Shown here one piece after another: positions 32,031-45,633 of a stretch of DNA of 64,000 nucleotides (positions within the stretch are counted from its first letter, which is position 1; the number at the start of each line of letters is the position of its first letter). Origin of the DNA: Epiperipatus broadwayi (Eukaryota > Onychophora > Udeonychophora > Euonychophora > Peripatidae); NCBI GenBank assembly GCA_028023455.1, contig JAQFVV010000001.1:26094426-26158425 (forward strand), in the 5' to 3' direction. Made by a program: the position numbers and the translations under genes. The notes below the pieces were generated by a model that saw nothing but the letters and a program-made list of their open reading frames with translations, was not told the origin of the DNA and searched no databases.

Positions 32031-34879
32031 TTAAAACATTTCTTTACCACAACTATCCTCGGTAAATTACTAAAATTTATTTTGGATAATACTAATAATG
32101 TTTAATTATATTAACACATCAATTTATTGTAGTTATTAAAAAGAAAAAAATATTCAAATCATAACTTTTGAATTTTTTTTTATATGTTTTATATATATAT
32201 TTAAAACGTCTATTTTTTTTTCTTTAAGAATTCAAGATGGTCTTTTTGGAAAGATTTGTACCTCGATAAGAAAGTTTAAATTAAATGTTAAATCTATTGA
32301 TTAATAGATTCGACATTGTTAGATAAAAATTATACTAAAATCTCTATCGATCCTTATCGAGGTATAAACTTTCTAAAATTAGAACAAAAGTATGATTTCG
32401 TATTGTTTCATAGCAGATCTAAAGACAAATCACCCCAGCCAGCAGATAATTCGAATACCAATGCTAAGGTATAAATAGTGGGTTTTTTTAAAAAAAAAAA
32501 CAGAAGAGAAAAAGAGTTTCAGAACATCTCCATGCAAGTTAAAATGTTGAATGAGTAGTTAAAGGAAAATCACTGCCCGTCCCTTCCTGAGACCTGAAAT
32601 CTCCCATTATGCTGCTACCAGAACCTGCCTTCAAATGCCACCACCCATCAATGTTCACCTGCAGAACTCATCCCAGGGAACTCCAGGTAAAATGCTGAAG
32701 AGCTTAAATCCTGTTGTCCAGATTTTAGAAATTATTAAAATATAAAATGTAATTTCTTAAAGCTTAAAAAAATATCAAAAGTTAATGTTTATTGGAAATA
32801 TTTTTAACTGACTCTTTAACCTTTTCTTTTTAAATTATTTATAATGTTTTTTTATAACTCAAGCTCACCACAATTTTAATATGTTGATTATTGAATATGA
32901 AAATATATATTTGTTTTTGTATATTAATTTTAGATGAGATTTCATGCTTTGATTTTTTTTTATTTCAACAAACTTCACTTACAGGGGCCCAAAGAGCGTA
33001 ATTTGTTAATAGAGAAACTATGTTCACAAAGGGGAAGGGAGTTTTAGCAAAGAATGAATTAATTTTTAAAATAAAAATAAGTTGATCTAATTTTTATTTT
33101 CACGAGTGAAGTTATGTTGAATATACGTATATCAAAATAAACCTACTGTAATTGTTTAAATAGTTTTATTATAGATTTTCCAGGATGGGACTCTATAATT
33201 TTAGATTTCTTTAAATTAAAACAAAATAAAAATGCTATATATATTTGACCTAGTAACAGCGCCGCTGGATAGGATCAGCTAATTATCATGCTATTTTTTA
33301 AAAGTTAGGAAAGTGGGAAGGGGAAATTTATTCGAGAAATAAATTTTCCTTATTCTTTATGTTCGGTTTTTGTTGATTAAATATTTATGTAAAGTATTTG
33401 GTTGCATAGATTGATCTCTATGCATTATTGGATCATTTAAGGCTATTAAATTATAATTAGTTCACATTTGATGATTATAATATCTCAGGTTAATAAAGAA
33501 TGCTCAGAGTAGTGTGGACAGACCTAAAATGGTCAGTTATTTGTGTTAGGAGTTGACTCCCGGTTACACATATGTCTGTGGGCTGGAGAGTGTGGTTGAG
33601 GTAGAGTTGGTTAGTCAGTGTGATATCCATATAAGCGGACATGAGGGCTCTCCGTAATTTCTATCTCCTTTCGGTAATTGTTCGCAACATGGCAGATGTA
33701 CCAAATTCCCTTTTTCTTCATTGGAATAGGCATGCGAGTATCTGTAAACTAGCTTTGTATGATCCTACATGTGCTTTGTGTTTTCTTTCATTTTGGATTC
33801 ATATGTTTATTAACCCGACATTGTTTTGCTTTTCTTTTGCCCATCTAATATGTTAAAATCTTTTAATTTTAGCTAATTCATGTTCTAGTTTTCTAAGGAA
33901 TGATTTAGTTGAAAGTCCAACTAATGCAGCTCGTTTGCTTGATAATTAACTGATCTATTTTTTTTATAACAGCTTACAGTTTTTAATCACTGTGTAGTTT
34001 AATAATGCTATTCCAGTAAGGTCCACTAATGTAATAAAATATTATCTTTTTGAGATTTAAATTATTATTCATAAAGAAAAGTAAAATAAATCATTTTCTT
34101 TTCTTGTGTCATTAAAGTAAGACAACAAATCAGTCTTATTGTATTTGATATCCATTTTAATATAAAATGTTTTTTTAAATCTTTTTTTTTGTAAAGAAGA
34201 AATAAAATGTTTATTCTTTATATACAACATTTGGTCAAATGTTTAGACACGCTGATGTATTATTGTTATCTTGTACTAAATATGGACTGAGAATTTAGAA
34301 TCTGTGGTCATTTAATTTTAAAATCTTTTTGTTTCTTTTTCTTTCTTAAATAAATGTAAACAAAAATAAATTTGTGCAAACCAAATAATAAAACAGATAA
34401 CCGCTAATGTAAATCTGTCGTGCAGAATGCGGTCTCACATAAACTTATTATATAATTATAAAATTAATTTAAAGATTGTTTTTTTGAGCTTGAGTTAAAT
34501 GTAACTGTAAAAATAACTAATGAGTTTAAAATATATATATATCTAAAACAAAACTTCCAGAGTTCTTTGAATCTTTTCATTAACTTTCATTTTAAGTAAT
34601 CTTTGATTTTAAGTATATGTATAAATCAATCACCCAAGTTCTCATTAAAATATAATTTAAAATGAATCTCATGCTTGAAGACTCAGCTCCGGGCATGGTG
34701 AAAGTAAAGGAATTTGATGTTATCATCGAGAAAGATTATTGATTAGATCTTTGACCTGGGGATATAGGTAAATAGGGCAGAATCCACGATGTACCTGACT
34801 TATATATCTTGTACATGGTCGGACTTGGGGTACTTTACCTGTATTCCAGGTCTTGTTGGATCAATATGCATTTTTGACC
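32030..34879. other. AT-rich DNA with two GC-richer islands
   Basis: 32,565-32,700 is a C-rich, unusually GC-rich patch ('ctgcccgtcccttcctgag', 'aatgccaccacccatcaatg') with no long frame. 33,500-33,850 is a second island with 'ccatataagcgg' (TATA-like) followed by an ATG and a 71-codon frame at 33,641-33,856. It might be a promoter with a first exon or an LTR-like fragment. Neither can be assigned. Confidence 0.35.
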
Positions 34880-35190
34880 AGTACACTGTATAAGCTAAAG
34901 AGCTTGGATTGAAAATATTATGTTTTCAATTTTAGACTCATAGTTTTGTAGTTAAGTAGAGGTAAAAGGTGATTTTTGAAAGGTTGCATTAGATCCTAAG
35001 ATCTAGATGCAGTGCTCTCAGATCCAAGGCTTCTCACTGATGAAATCCACAAGCTAGAAACTAGTCTGGGGGTATTGGATGAGTAAGGCACTAGATAGGA
35101 ATTTTATGCACAAGCCTTCTGGCATCCATTGATTAATCTGGCTTGCACCAAATGCCACTATTATGTGGAGAGTTTTGCCTGTTTTAAGTT
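34880..35190 (+). mobile_element. Hammerhead repeat family II, unit 5 (5'-truncated)
   Basis: It starts within the unit at 'agcttggattgaaaatatta' and ends in 'gagagttttgcctgtttta'. It carries the best-preserved family II ribozyme of the window. A Penelope-like remnant follows about 300 bp downstream on the same strand. Confidence 0.7.
35022..35080 (+). ncRNA. Type I hammerhead ribozyme, family II, core intact
   Basis: Outer stem I ATCCAA (35,022-35,027) with TTGGAT (35,075-35,080). Internal loop GGC against TA. Inner stem I TTCTCA (35,031-35,036) with TGGGGG (35,067-35,072), including G-U pairs. Core CTGATGA is 35,037-35,043. The stem II region AATCCACAAGCTA has lost its 3-bp stem through one change (AGC to ATC). 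GAA is 35,057-35,059. Helix III is the palindrome ACTAGT (35,060-35,065), and the predicted cleavage follows C35066. Confidence 0.75.
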
Positions 35191-35484
35191 TGTAATTGGT
35201 CAGTATATCTCAGATCACAGAGAATTTTAGAGCTAATCTATAACTAATTGACAGTATATGAAATCAAACCATGATGAAAACTGATTTGTTAGATAAGGCA
35301 ACTGGGTGGGTTATAAAAAAGTGTCTTTCAAGAGATCATTAATCATTATAAAATTTTTATCAATATTACTATAATCTAATAGAAAAGTGAGAAAAAGAAT
35401 AAGCTGTCATATAATAGAAGGATAGAGAAGCACACCATCCTCCTCACTCTAGCCAAGCCAGCTGAGTGTGGGCTTAGTTTTATT

Positions 35485-36204
35485 GTTGAATAGAACTAAG
35501 AGACTTTCCGATGATAAGACATTTTCTCCAGGATATTTCTGCTACTAAAAAAATGTTTCTTGATAATGGTTTTAATTACAGCATTATTAATAGGGCTTAT
35601 ACATATAAAAAGAAAAAAGATTTTGATACATCAAAAATTAAGGCAATTTTGCCATATATAAAAGGAGTAACTGATAAAATTGGTAACATTTTAAATAATA
35701 ATAATATTCACACAATTTACACTACTTTTAAAAAAATTAATGAAATATTTTTACTTCCTAAAGACTAAATTTCTTTGGAGTGCCATGGTCTATATGAAAT
35801 TTCATGTAGGGTCTGTTCACATACATATATTGGACAGACTAATCATAGAATAAATATTAGAAAGGAAGAACACATTTTGGCAGTCAGAGAAAAATCCAAT
35901 TCATCAGCTATTTATTCTCACATAAAATTAACTAATCATGACATCAATTTTGATAAAACAAATATTCTAAGCAAAAAATAAACAATATGACCAGAGATTG
36001 CTAAGAAAAGCTATAGAGATTTTTAAAAGGCCCAAGAGCATAAATGAAAAGTGTGAATTAAAGAAGATTAACAACATTTGGAAGAAGCTATTGGAGGACA
36101 AAATAAAATTTAAAAATTCTCAACCAATAGAATTTAAATATGATTTGAGAAAGAGAATGCTATTTAGCTACTTTACCACATGGAATATCTCTAAAATAAT
36201 GTGA
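35485..36204 (+). pseudogene. Penelope-like element remnant with GIY-YIG endonuclease
   Basis: Going downstream, pieces in different frames give RTKRLSDDK, HFLQDI..FLDNGFNYSIINRAY (the usual segment between RT and nuclease), then a stop. Then comes a GIY-YIG domain with GLYEISC.VC, TYIGQTNHRINIRKEEH and SAIYSHIKLTNHDINF. After a frameshift in an A-run near 35,970 it continues QRLLRKAIEIFKRP and NNIWKKLL. At least two frameshifts and one stop (35,766-35,768) break it, and the RT proper is absent. The YIG and R...EH residues of the nuclease survive. It belongs to the same lineage as 5854-6352. Confidence 0.85.
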
Positions 36205-39200
36205 AATCATCATTTATTGGTGAAAATATTAGAATTAATATATATATTACTCTTATGATTAGGTCCAAATAGATAAGGTTGGTAATATTTTAATAACTTT
36301 GTTAAAGTAAAGTGAGAGTAGTAAATACATAAAAAAATATATTAATATGTTAAAGTAATAAAGTAAAGCTAAATATTATGATTTTTGTATGGTTGGGAAA
36401 ATTGGCAATAGTCAAATAATATTTTAAAAGTCTTCTTAAACAAGTGTTAAAACCTGATTTTAAAATAATGACTTAAAATTAAATAAACTAATGTATTTTA
36501 AAATAAAAATTATATTTAATATTTGTGTTATAAATTATATATTTAAAATATAATATTTTGTGTTAATTTATTACAGCTTCAATAGTATCAAAACTATTAT
36601 ACCAAATTCTATTATTATATTACTATTTTTAATATAATATTTTTTGTAATTAAATATTTATTTCTGTTATCAGATAGCAATTAAAAAATTGTTACATACT
36701 GTCTGGATTTGAAAGTCATGTGACACAAATACTCATACTTTTGTGCTTACAAGTTTTTTAAAGATAGTTTCAAAATTGCTTTAGAATTGTTAAAAAATTG
36801 AAACATTTGTTTATGATAAAATAAAAGTAACTGTTAGAGATATTTAATTTAGTAGTTTTAATAAGTGTAGTTAATAAAGTAAGATTTTTTTAAAATAGAT
36901 ACATTAAAAGTAAATATTGGATAAATTACTAAAGTATTATTTTTAAAATGTTATTTTAAAGTGTTTAGTTTGTTTAAATAAAAGTATAAAATTAATTTAG
37001 AATTAAATAATATAATATTTAATGAGTCATAGATTTTATTTCTAAATTTTAATAACCTAAATTTAACAGATATGTAAATGAGATCACAAGTTAAAAATGT
37101 AATATCCAATTAAATCATCAGTTTAATTTAGTATAAAAGTAGATATTTTCATTTTTCTGGGATGATAAAATATGTACTTTTCATACCTTAATAATTAAAT
37201 AACTATCTTAATAACTTATTTTTTTATTATTATTAATATTGAAGTATTGCCTAGTTTACTACTTAAAATTATTGTTTTAAAAGAAAGAATTTAAAGAATT
37301 ATAAATTTATTAAGCTAAAGACATACATTGTTAAATTCATAAATTCCTTATCAATTATTTCTATTAAAGCTTGAGCCAACTTCGCAATAGTTATGGATTT
37401 AATACCAGAAATAAGTATGTATTCAAGAAAATTAGGATGGAAGTACAGATACCAAATGAAAGTACAATTTTAAAAATATTTTTGGAAAAAGATATATCAT
37501 TATTTATTTTAATATTTTGGACATTGTCAAGGAAATTAAACAGAGATATTCTTCGAAAATCTAATATTTTAAATGCATTATATCTTAAAGATAGATAACC
37601 GTATTTGAAAAGCAAAAGCTATATGGTAAAAACTTTAATTTTTAATATTTTAAAAAAATATATCCTTAAAAAAAGTTGCAGTAAATATTTTAAAAGAAAT
37701 ATCATTTTTAAAAAGTTTGTTGTAAACTTTTCTTGAAAATGATTATAAAGAATACTTTATATGACAAGTCATCATTCATTTAAAAAAAAAAGACGACATT
37801 TATTTAATATTTTAAAAACTGATTTCAGAATTATTCAAAAAGGAAATAAATGGTTAATTAAAAAATAATATTATCCTGACTGAAATAGCTTTATAAATGT
37901 CTTTATTGAGTTACCACAAAAATGCTAATTTTAATAAAATATAAAATGTGTATTTTCCTTATCAATACATGTGAATTAATATTGCCAATACTGATGCATC
38001 GAAAGCCCATGTAGGATCCTAGTGAATGGGAAAACTCCAGAGATTATTTTAAAAACTTTCCCAGTAATATCACACTTTAATAATTATTGTCCTGAAAGCT
38101 GCAGACAATAAACTGTATTTTTATAGACTTTCATAAAAGGATTAATGATTATTCTTCAAATATTTTTGGATACAAAAGTCGACTTCACTTCATTTTTCAT
38201 TTTTTTCATCATTTATGAGTTTATGCGTCATGCTGGGGAAAAGAGTTCTGTTTTGTTTTAAAGCTTCTTGGACAGTGGTTGTCTTAGCAACAAACATCGG
38301 GGAGCGAACTTCTAATAAAGAAATACTAGGAGGAAGGCAAAGAACTTTTTATTTGAACTTTATGGTGGGTTGGAGTTTTTGTAAATATAGTTTTAGTTAT
38401 CATTTCACTTACTAATAATAGTATTAAGTTTTAGTAGTGTTAGGTACGAAAATTACATTTAAATTGTAAGAAATATTTTAATTCTATGTAAAGTTTTTTT
38501 TTATATATAAACATTTTTTCTAAGTATGGTAATGATGCTGAATGTATGGTATTAGTATTTAATATGTTTTTTATATGAAATATTGGACCAGAAAACATCT
38601 AATAGTGACCAACCAGCAAATTGTCACTAGGTAAATTTATAAAATATATTAGTTTTTATGTGATGTGTATTATTTTTGTTTCTAGAATTGCTAGGAATAT
38701 TTTATAGTATTACCTTATCATACGAACATATATGTGTGCATGCATTAATTACACATAAAACTTTATTGCTATTCTAGAGATATGAGCTAGGATTTTTTAA
38801 AAAAAAGATATGCATACTTTTCTTTTATATTACTAATGTAATATAATTTACTGATACATATAATTTTTATATGATTCTTTAGTGGAGGAACCCTATTTTT
38901 AAAATGTTTTAAAATATTGATTTTAATATCTGAAAACAAAATCATTTGTATTTTTATTGCTGAATTTTGAAAGTGAATAAACCTTTTCTTGTTATAGTAG
39001 TTTTAGATTGTTGAAGTCATATGTGAATCTTGTTTATTGTTTAGAGTAATGTTAGATAATTTTGCGATGTAGATTGATAAATCTATTATGAAGTTTTAAA
39101 GTGATAGTGACCTTGGGATTATGAAAAGAAACCAATGGGATGCTTATATGTAGGATTTATGGGGAATAGAAAGTAACTTATATTATTATCTTAGTAGTTT

Positions 39201-42200
39201 ATGCAAGTACAGATAACGTAGCCCTGTGTCTTGTATATATTTTCCATGGGCAATGACTTTCTTAGTATTAAGTATTTTAATGTTTGAATGAGCTGAATAA
39301 ATAGCCTATATATTATTTTTATATATTTGAGGTCATTAGATAGAGAAGTCATACCTCTTCATATGCACTGTTGCCATGTAGATTATCCATATATTTTATA
39401 CTATTGATTCTATCCTCTAGTTAGTTATTCATGCCTACGCATCGTATTGCTATCTTAATTTCAAAAGTTATTGCATCGTACAGAATTGTATTTATGAAAG
39501 AAAATAATGAATAATTTTGGAATTGTAGAATCGTTATTTTGAAAGAAGATGAGATAGGTTTTTCTTGCTTTGGTTTATGTTGAAGTCAAATACAAATGAG
39601 ATTGAAAGTAAATGCAAACTATAATAATAAAGAATCATAAATATTTCCGTATTTTATTAAACTATTTAAAAATATATATAGAGATAATAAATTATTCACG
39701 AGATTTTTGAATAATTTTGAATATTTTGATTATACATGGTAATGCATATTTTTAAAGAATAGAACATCCAGAAGAAACAACATAAAATAGAATGAGTACT
39801 TATATTTTGTGAATATTATTTTATGTTTTAAAACACACATAAAACACACACATAGGGATTTTATTAGAGTAGTGCCAAGCAAGGTATATAAAAGTATGTC
39901 AATCATATTATTTTATTCAAGTCAATTTATTTATTTAACGAACCAAGATAAATATTTTAAATAACATCAGCACTATCATAATAGAAGTTTGATTAATTTA
40001 TTATAAAATCTATGAACATATCTTAAAAATGAATGTTACTTCAGTAGTTTATATTTTCATATTTTCGTGTATACTTGCGAAAACTATACATTTTAAAACA
40101 TGTCAATTAATGGATATTATATTCAACTATAAGTGTATTCATAATTAGTATTCTTATTATTATTATTTTAAATAAATGTGCAAAAGTTTATAAGTCAGAG
40201 TAAAGGCTTATTTACTTGTTTATTTTTTTTTTAATGAGGAAGTATGTAATTTATTTAAAATATAACTGTAAATATTGTATATAGTTTTTTTTGTTAAAAG
40301 TCTTTAATAATAAATTTTGTTAAACTTGTTTTATAAAACTTTGTGTTGTGTTGATTATTCACCATTACAAATACATGATCGCCAGATACCAAAAGAAACA
40401 TAATATTTGCACAGTACAAATATAACCATTTACTTAAGAAATTACAATGCTTCAGAATATAATATATTTGAGAAATTTCATTTTACATTATTATTATTAT
40501 TATGGTCATAATTAATTATATAATTTATTGCATAGAATTATAATGTTATTCGTTGCCACATATTCTCAGATTATCAGATTATACCACATATTCTATTTAA
40601 GATGCCACATGAGAATGAAAAGATTATATTATATCATTTATTGTTATTATTATTATTGATAGTTACCATAACATTGAACAGTAGATAAGATTGATAATTA
40701 TTCATCGAAGATTATTATTATTTATTATTGTTGTTATTATTATTAGTTAGGTGTAGTTGAGGATGATACAAAATCCCTTATCATACTTAGCTACAGAAAA
40801 TTATAAATTGATTAGAGTTATTTTAAAGAACCTGAGATAATTATAGTTATTTTGTTTATTTTAATAAAGAGATTAGGATTTATTTAGTAGCATTATATTA
40901 AATTGATTATTATTTTAAAGTCGTAAGAATGCTATGAATTTATTATTATTTGAAATAATAGGGGGGATAGTATTCTTATGCCATTGAGATTGTATCCTGT
41001 GGGATATTGGCTCAATGTAATTCTTTACTGCTTGTACTTCACTTTATTGTCTCATGATTTATTAATATTTTATTTATTTAATTTTTTATAAACTGAACCA
41101 TTTATTATTTATTAATCAGTTAGAGCTAGTTAAATAGTAAACAGTATCATAGGATATCTGTATTATTGATTATATGTATTTTACCAGAGCATAATCATTT
41201 ATCTGAGCTAGTCATATTTTGCTTATCATTATATTTCTAGTTAGTGAGGGTACAATATATATATATATATATAGTAACAGTTGGAATGAGCTGTGACAAC
41301 AGGAAAATCACCACTAGGGTAATTTATACCATCACAACTCATTCCAACCCCACATGATACTTCATTTTAATTAGCTTGGGGATCAGAGAGAGGGAAAGAT
41401 TCTTAGAACTAGATCATAACAATATTATTTTATTGTGATAAAGAAGACACACAATGCAATAGATATATATGGTGCAAACATTTTATTAGTAATAAAATTA
41501 TAAATAAAAAAAATGAATACTGCTTAATTTGTTGCTAGACTCATTGGAAATAGTTGGAATTACATTAATTAGTGATTATAAGTATCAAGAGTTTAAATGT
41601 ATAACACATATATATATATATATATATAGAAGTGAGCTCGGCTGATATACATATTGATGATCTTTATGGCAGATATCCCTCAAGCAGATACATGATAATA
41701 AATGAAGCAGGGTATGTTTAATTAACTCTCGAAAATATGATTAAAATAGATGATCACATAGCTCTCATGATCATGATCCATAAATACTGAAATATCAGGC
41801 TTGACTATACACAAAGATAAGGAAGGTGATATTGAGTTGCTAACATAATAATAAATCCAACAAGAAGGCAATGATGTGAATATATTTGCTTTTGTGGAGT
41901 TAGATCCAAATTTCATAGAATAAATGGGTCATGGAATGAAGGAATGAGTGTCTTCATATAACTCTTAATAACTCTCATTAACAGGGAGGAATGATCCACT
42001 GCACTGGCAACAAAAAAAGAGTATTTCCACACTTGCATGGAATTTATCCATCAAATTAAATTTTCTGAAGCAGGAATATATGCCTGCTGAAGAAATGTAA
42101 TGAAATAGATATGAAATCAGTCAACCCAGTAATGCTAAATATATATAACATATTTGGCTTTAACATTAAATACATATAAAATAAAACATGAAAGATCATG

Positions 42201-42466
42201 TCATAAGTTACAATATGCAGGCATCTATTATGTAGGCTTAATCAAGACCTATGCAGTTATTTTATATAAAAAAAAAAATTTGGTAAAGAAAATTACTCCA
42301 TGATTAATTGAAGATTCATCCCAGAGGTCTTACATATATAAGGAAATATTGATACAATAACCTTGCAATTACAAGGTTAAATTTTAAATTATATTAAAAG
42401 TTTTATAGAATTAAACTATTGTATCTACAATATGTATATATATTTGTCCCCTTTTAAAGTAAAGTA
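36205..42466. other. Six kilobases of AT-rich DNA without supported genes
   Basis: No domain, exon pair or dispersed repeat recognisable. 38,180-38,360 is a small less AT-rich island with a 66-codon frame (38,215-38,415) of no known family. A hairpin at 41,280-41,348 has arms 'gttggaatgag.tgtga' separated by 35 bases. A short (AT)n run lies near 41,610. Confidence 0.5.
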
Positions 42467-44065
42467 CACCTGGGTCTCTTTTTATGCGGACTTATTTAAC
42501 ACCATTTTGAAGTTATGTGATTCCTGTTTCACTGGAAGTCAAACTCCGATAATGCGCTATTACTTTAAATAATAAATTTCACGCACTTACGTTATATTGA
42601 AAGTAATAGCACATTATTGGAATTCGACTTTCATCTTAGTAATTTCAATATTTTCAGTGCTTTATAATAGTAAGATTTTATGCAATAATGAAATTAAAAT
42701 CATGATTTCCACATTTTTATACACACATTAAATTTTACAAGATTATAATGTAAATTTGTTCAAACATTGTGGATGTTAATTTTGCATTTTAAATCACATT
42801 CTGTTTTTGCTTTTTAAAAAAGAATGTAATCAATTATTAATCATTTAGTGTCCACAAGTTTATTTTTAAAAGGTCAGTAATAGCAGTGGGCACAATTAAA
42901 TTTGACAATTAAAAATTAAAATCTGATTTTTAATTGTAATTAACAATTTAAAAATTACTTACGATGACTTGAAATTAATGTGATGTGAAATTTGATTTTT
43001 AAACGGAATTGAAAATTAAAGACAAAAATAAGAATTTAATTTTTAGTTGTTAGTTTCATAAACAATTAATAAAATCATCATCTCAAAGATTAATTACTAA
43101 TTATGATGTCACCAGAAAACCACTGACACAACATGAGTGTGAAGTTGGTGCTAGTTGTTTGCAAACGAACGTGTTTTTCAGCAAATAGCTATAATAATTA
43201 AAACGTGTATAAAAAAATGTAAATTACTGTACTGTAAATCAGTGGTCTTCAACCTTTTCACACCTGCGGACCGGTAAAAATAAGGATATGGTTCCGCGGA
43301 CCAGCAAAAATAAGGATAAGATTTTGCAGACCGGCAGAAGTCTATAGATAAATTTTTTTAAAGATAAGCATAATTGTTATAACTGATCAAAACAACAATG
43401 TTAAATATATAAGATAAAGTTTTATATATATAAAGTTTATATAATAAAAAACTTTTTTTGAAATTTTTTTAGAAAAGTAATAAAAAATTTAATTCTACCT
43501 CCCCCCCCTCCCATAAACATCTGTGATAACTAGAAAAACAAATTAATTTATGAATGATTGATTAGATTTTGTTTTCGTTCTGTTTTCTTTTTTTAATTGG
43601 GTAAAAATGAGATGAAAAAATAAATAAAAATTGGCTATATTAATTAAAAGTTTAAACTCTTATTATTTATTATTACAAACTTTTTACTGCCCGTCTAGCA
43701 TGCAGACCTACAGAAAAGTTTCGCGGCCCAGCACCGGGCCGCAGACCAAGGGTTGAAGAACATTGCTGTAAATTATGCATAAAAATATATTATTTTGAAT
43801 AAAATTAAATATTATAAAAAAAAAAGTTTGTCTTGTATCAATTTTTTTCAAATTTGAAATTTTTTATTAGTCATATTTTATTTCCTTATTTTTTTTGTGT
43901 GAATTTTAAGGTAATTTTACATTGGTGCTTTGCTTTTACGCGAATTTTAAAAAATCACAGACCGCATCCCCCCTTTTTCAATGTAAGTTACGTCTATTTT
44001 TGTGCGATTTCATTTGCGCATGTTTTCTGAGGAACCTATCTATCATGTAAAATGAGACCCAGGTG
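42467..44065. mobile_element. DNA transposon with 12-bp TIRs and TA target duplication, non-autonomous
   Basis: The ends CACCTGGGTCTC (42,467-42,478) and GAGACCCAGGTG (44,054-44,065) are perfect inverted repeats, each flanked by TA (42,465-42,466 and 44,066-44,067). TA duplication is the signature of the Tc1/mariner group. Internally there is a hairpin at about 42,538-42,645 and no transposase. The element is interrupted by a hAT insertion at 43,240-43,765, so its own length was near 1.07 kb. Superfamily assignment rests on the TA flank only. Confidence 0.65.
43240..43765. mobile_element. hAT non-autonomous transposon with a perfect 8-bp target duplication
   Basis: The left end CAGTGGTCTTCAACC and the complement of the right end, CAATGTTCTTCAACC, match at 12 of 15 bases. 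Both flanks carry CTGTAAAT (43,232-43,239 and 43,766-43,773), the 8-bp duplication diagnostic of hAT. Subterminal blocks are GC-rich ('cacctgcggaccgg', 'gcaccgggccgcagacc'), unlike the host DNA. At 526 bp it has no transposase. It sits inside the TA-flanked element, so it inserted later. Confidence 0.9.
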
Positions 44066-44326
44066 TATTAACTTTAACTTCTTAACACTCAATTTTAATT
44101 TCTAAAAATTGAAAATTATTTATAAACCATTTGCAATTACATTAATAGCTAAATGATATCTCTGAAATAACAACATTTTAAATAGACAAGTTCAAATAGC
44201 AAATAAAAAAAACAAATTAGAATGAGAGGAGGGATTTAAATGTTTCAACTTGACAGAATTACTGGATTGTTAACTATTTAGTCACTCAAATATATTTACT
44301 AATTTTACTTCCATCTGGTTAAGATA

Positions 44327-45110
44327 TTTATTTTATATAGCACTATGTTATATAAACTGTAATATTAATAATTAGCCATTAAGATAATGCACATGTGTTT
44401 TGTGGATTTTAACTATAAATGAATACTCTCACTTTCTAACACAAGATAAAGTCTTTGTGAAAAGGTACAATGAATCCATGTAACTTTTCAACCCAAATGT
44501 TTATGCATGGGCAAATCTTAAGCATTTGGAAATGAGAGCATGAAGATGTTAAGCAATCACTTTAAATTACTTTTACTATGCCTGAATGAATGATGCTTGC
44601 AAAATTTTCTAAAATTTATGATTCATTCTTATTTGAAATTAAAAATATGTAAATAAGATCTTTATTTTATATAGCACTATGTTATATAAACTGTAATATT
44701 AATAATTAGACATTAAGCTAATGCACATGCACTTTGTGGATTTTAATTATAAAGGAATACTCTCACTTTCCAAACACAAGATAAAGTCTTTGTGAAAAAA
44801 TAGAATGTATCTATCTATCTTTTCAACTTAAATGTTTATGTATGGGAAAATCATAAAATTTGGAAATGAGAGCATGAAGATGTTAAGCGATCACTTTAAA
44901 TTACTTTTATTATGCCTGAATGAATGACCTTGTGAAATTTTCTAGAATTTATATAAACATTTGGGTCGAAAAGATAGATGGATTCATTCTACCTTTTCAC
45001 AAAGACTTTATCTTGTGTTTGGAAAGTGAGAGTATTCATTTATAGTTAAAATCCACAAAGTGCATGTGCTTTAGCTTAATGGCTAATTATTAATATTACA
45101 TCTGATTCTT
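44327..45110. repeat. Fold-back family A array: two direct units plus an inverted arm
   Basis: A 334-bp unit starting 'tttattttatatagcact' at 44,327 is repeated from 44,661. A third, inverted copy of its arm runs from about 44,950 to 45,105 ('gatggattcattctaccttt', 'gactttatcttgtgtttgg'). So the right unit plus the inverted arm form a fold-back like that at 2540-2811. It has no coding capacity. Confidence 0.8.
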
Positions 45111-45633
45111 AAATAATAAGTCTAGCAGATTTAAGAAGAATCGAGTATATTAAAATAGTTGATCTTCCTTAATATCGAATTAATAAAGTGTAGTCAAAAT
45201 ACAATATGAAATCATATTTTAATAATACAATAATATTTTATATAATACTAAAAACATTTTAAAGTTTGGTTAATAAATAATTATTTAAGCAAGGAAAGCA
45301 GAATATTAAAGAGGCTTTAATTGTTTACCAGTAAATTAAAATTTATAAAGTTAAAATAAATCACTATTTTAACAAACTTTTGCAAAGGATTTTGACAAAG
45401 AGTAGAAACACTATGCTAAACCTCATGATACATTCATTAGTTTTATGAAATAGTGTTCTTGGCTATTAGCTGGATGGTCATGCAATGGCATTATATATTA
45501 TGGGCTTTCTCTTGATAGCAATGACATTGTATGTCAGCAATATGGATCATCAATTATAGGCAGGGACTTTAGTGGCATCACATTTCATAAGAATTGTGGA
45601 GATGCCATACTGATGCTCTTTGGAGCTGATCAG
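45111..45633. other. AT-rich stretch with a short unassigned frame
   Basis: A plus-strand frame without ATG is open from about 45,454 to 45,656 and includes NGIIYYGLSLDSNDIV and GDAILMLFGADQ. It ends just inside the direct repeat. It looks somewhat protein-like but matches no family I know. Confidence 0.3.

Noticed and set aside
37371-37615. Overlapping 75-codon frames on both strands
   Set aside because: No domain; mutual overlap in AT-rich DNA with no splice sites points to chance.
41280-41348. Hairpin considered as another ribozyme
   Set aside because: It lacks CTGATGA and GAA in the right places, and no twister or HDV-like consensus could be matched by eye.
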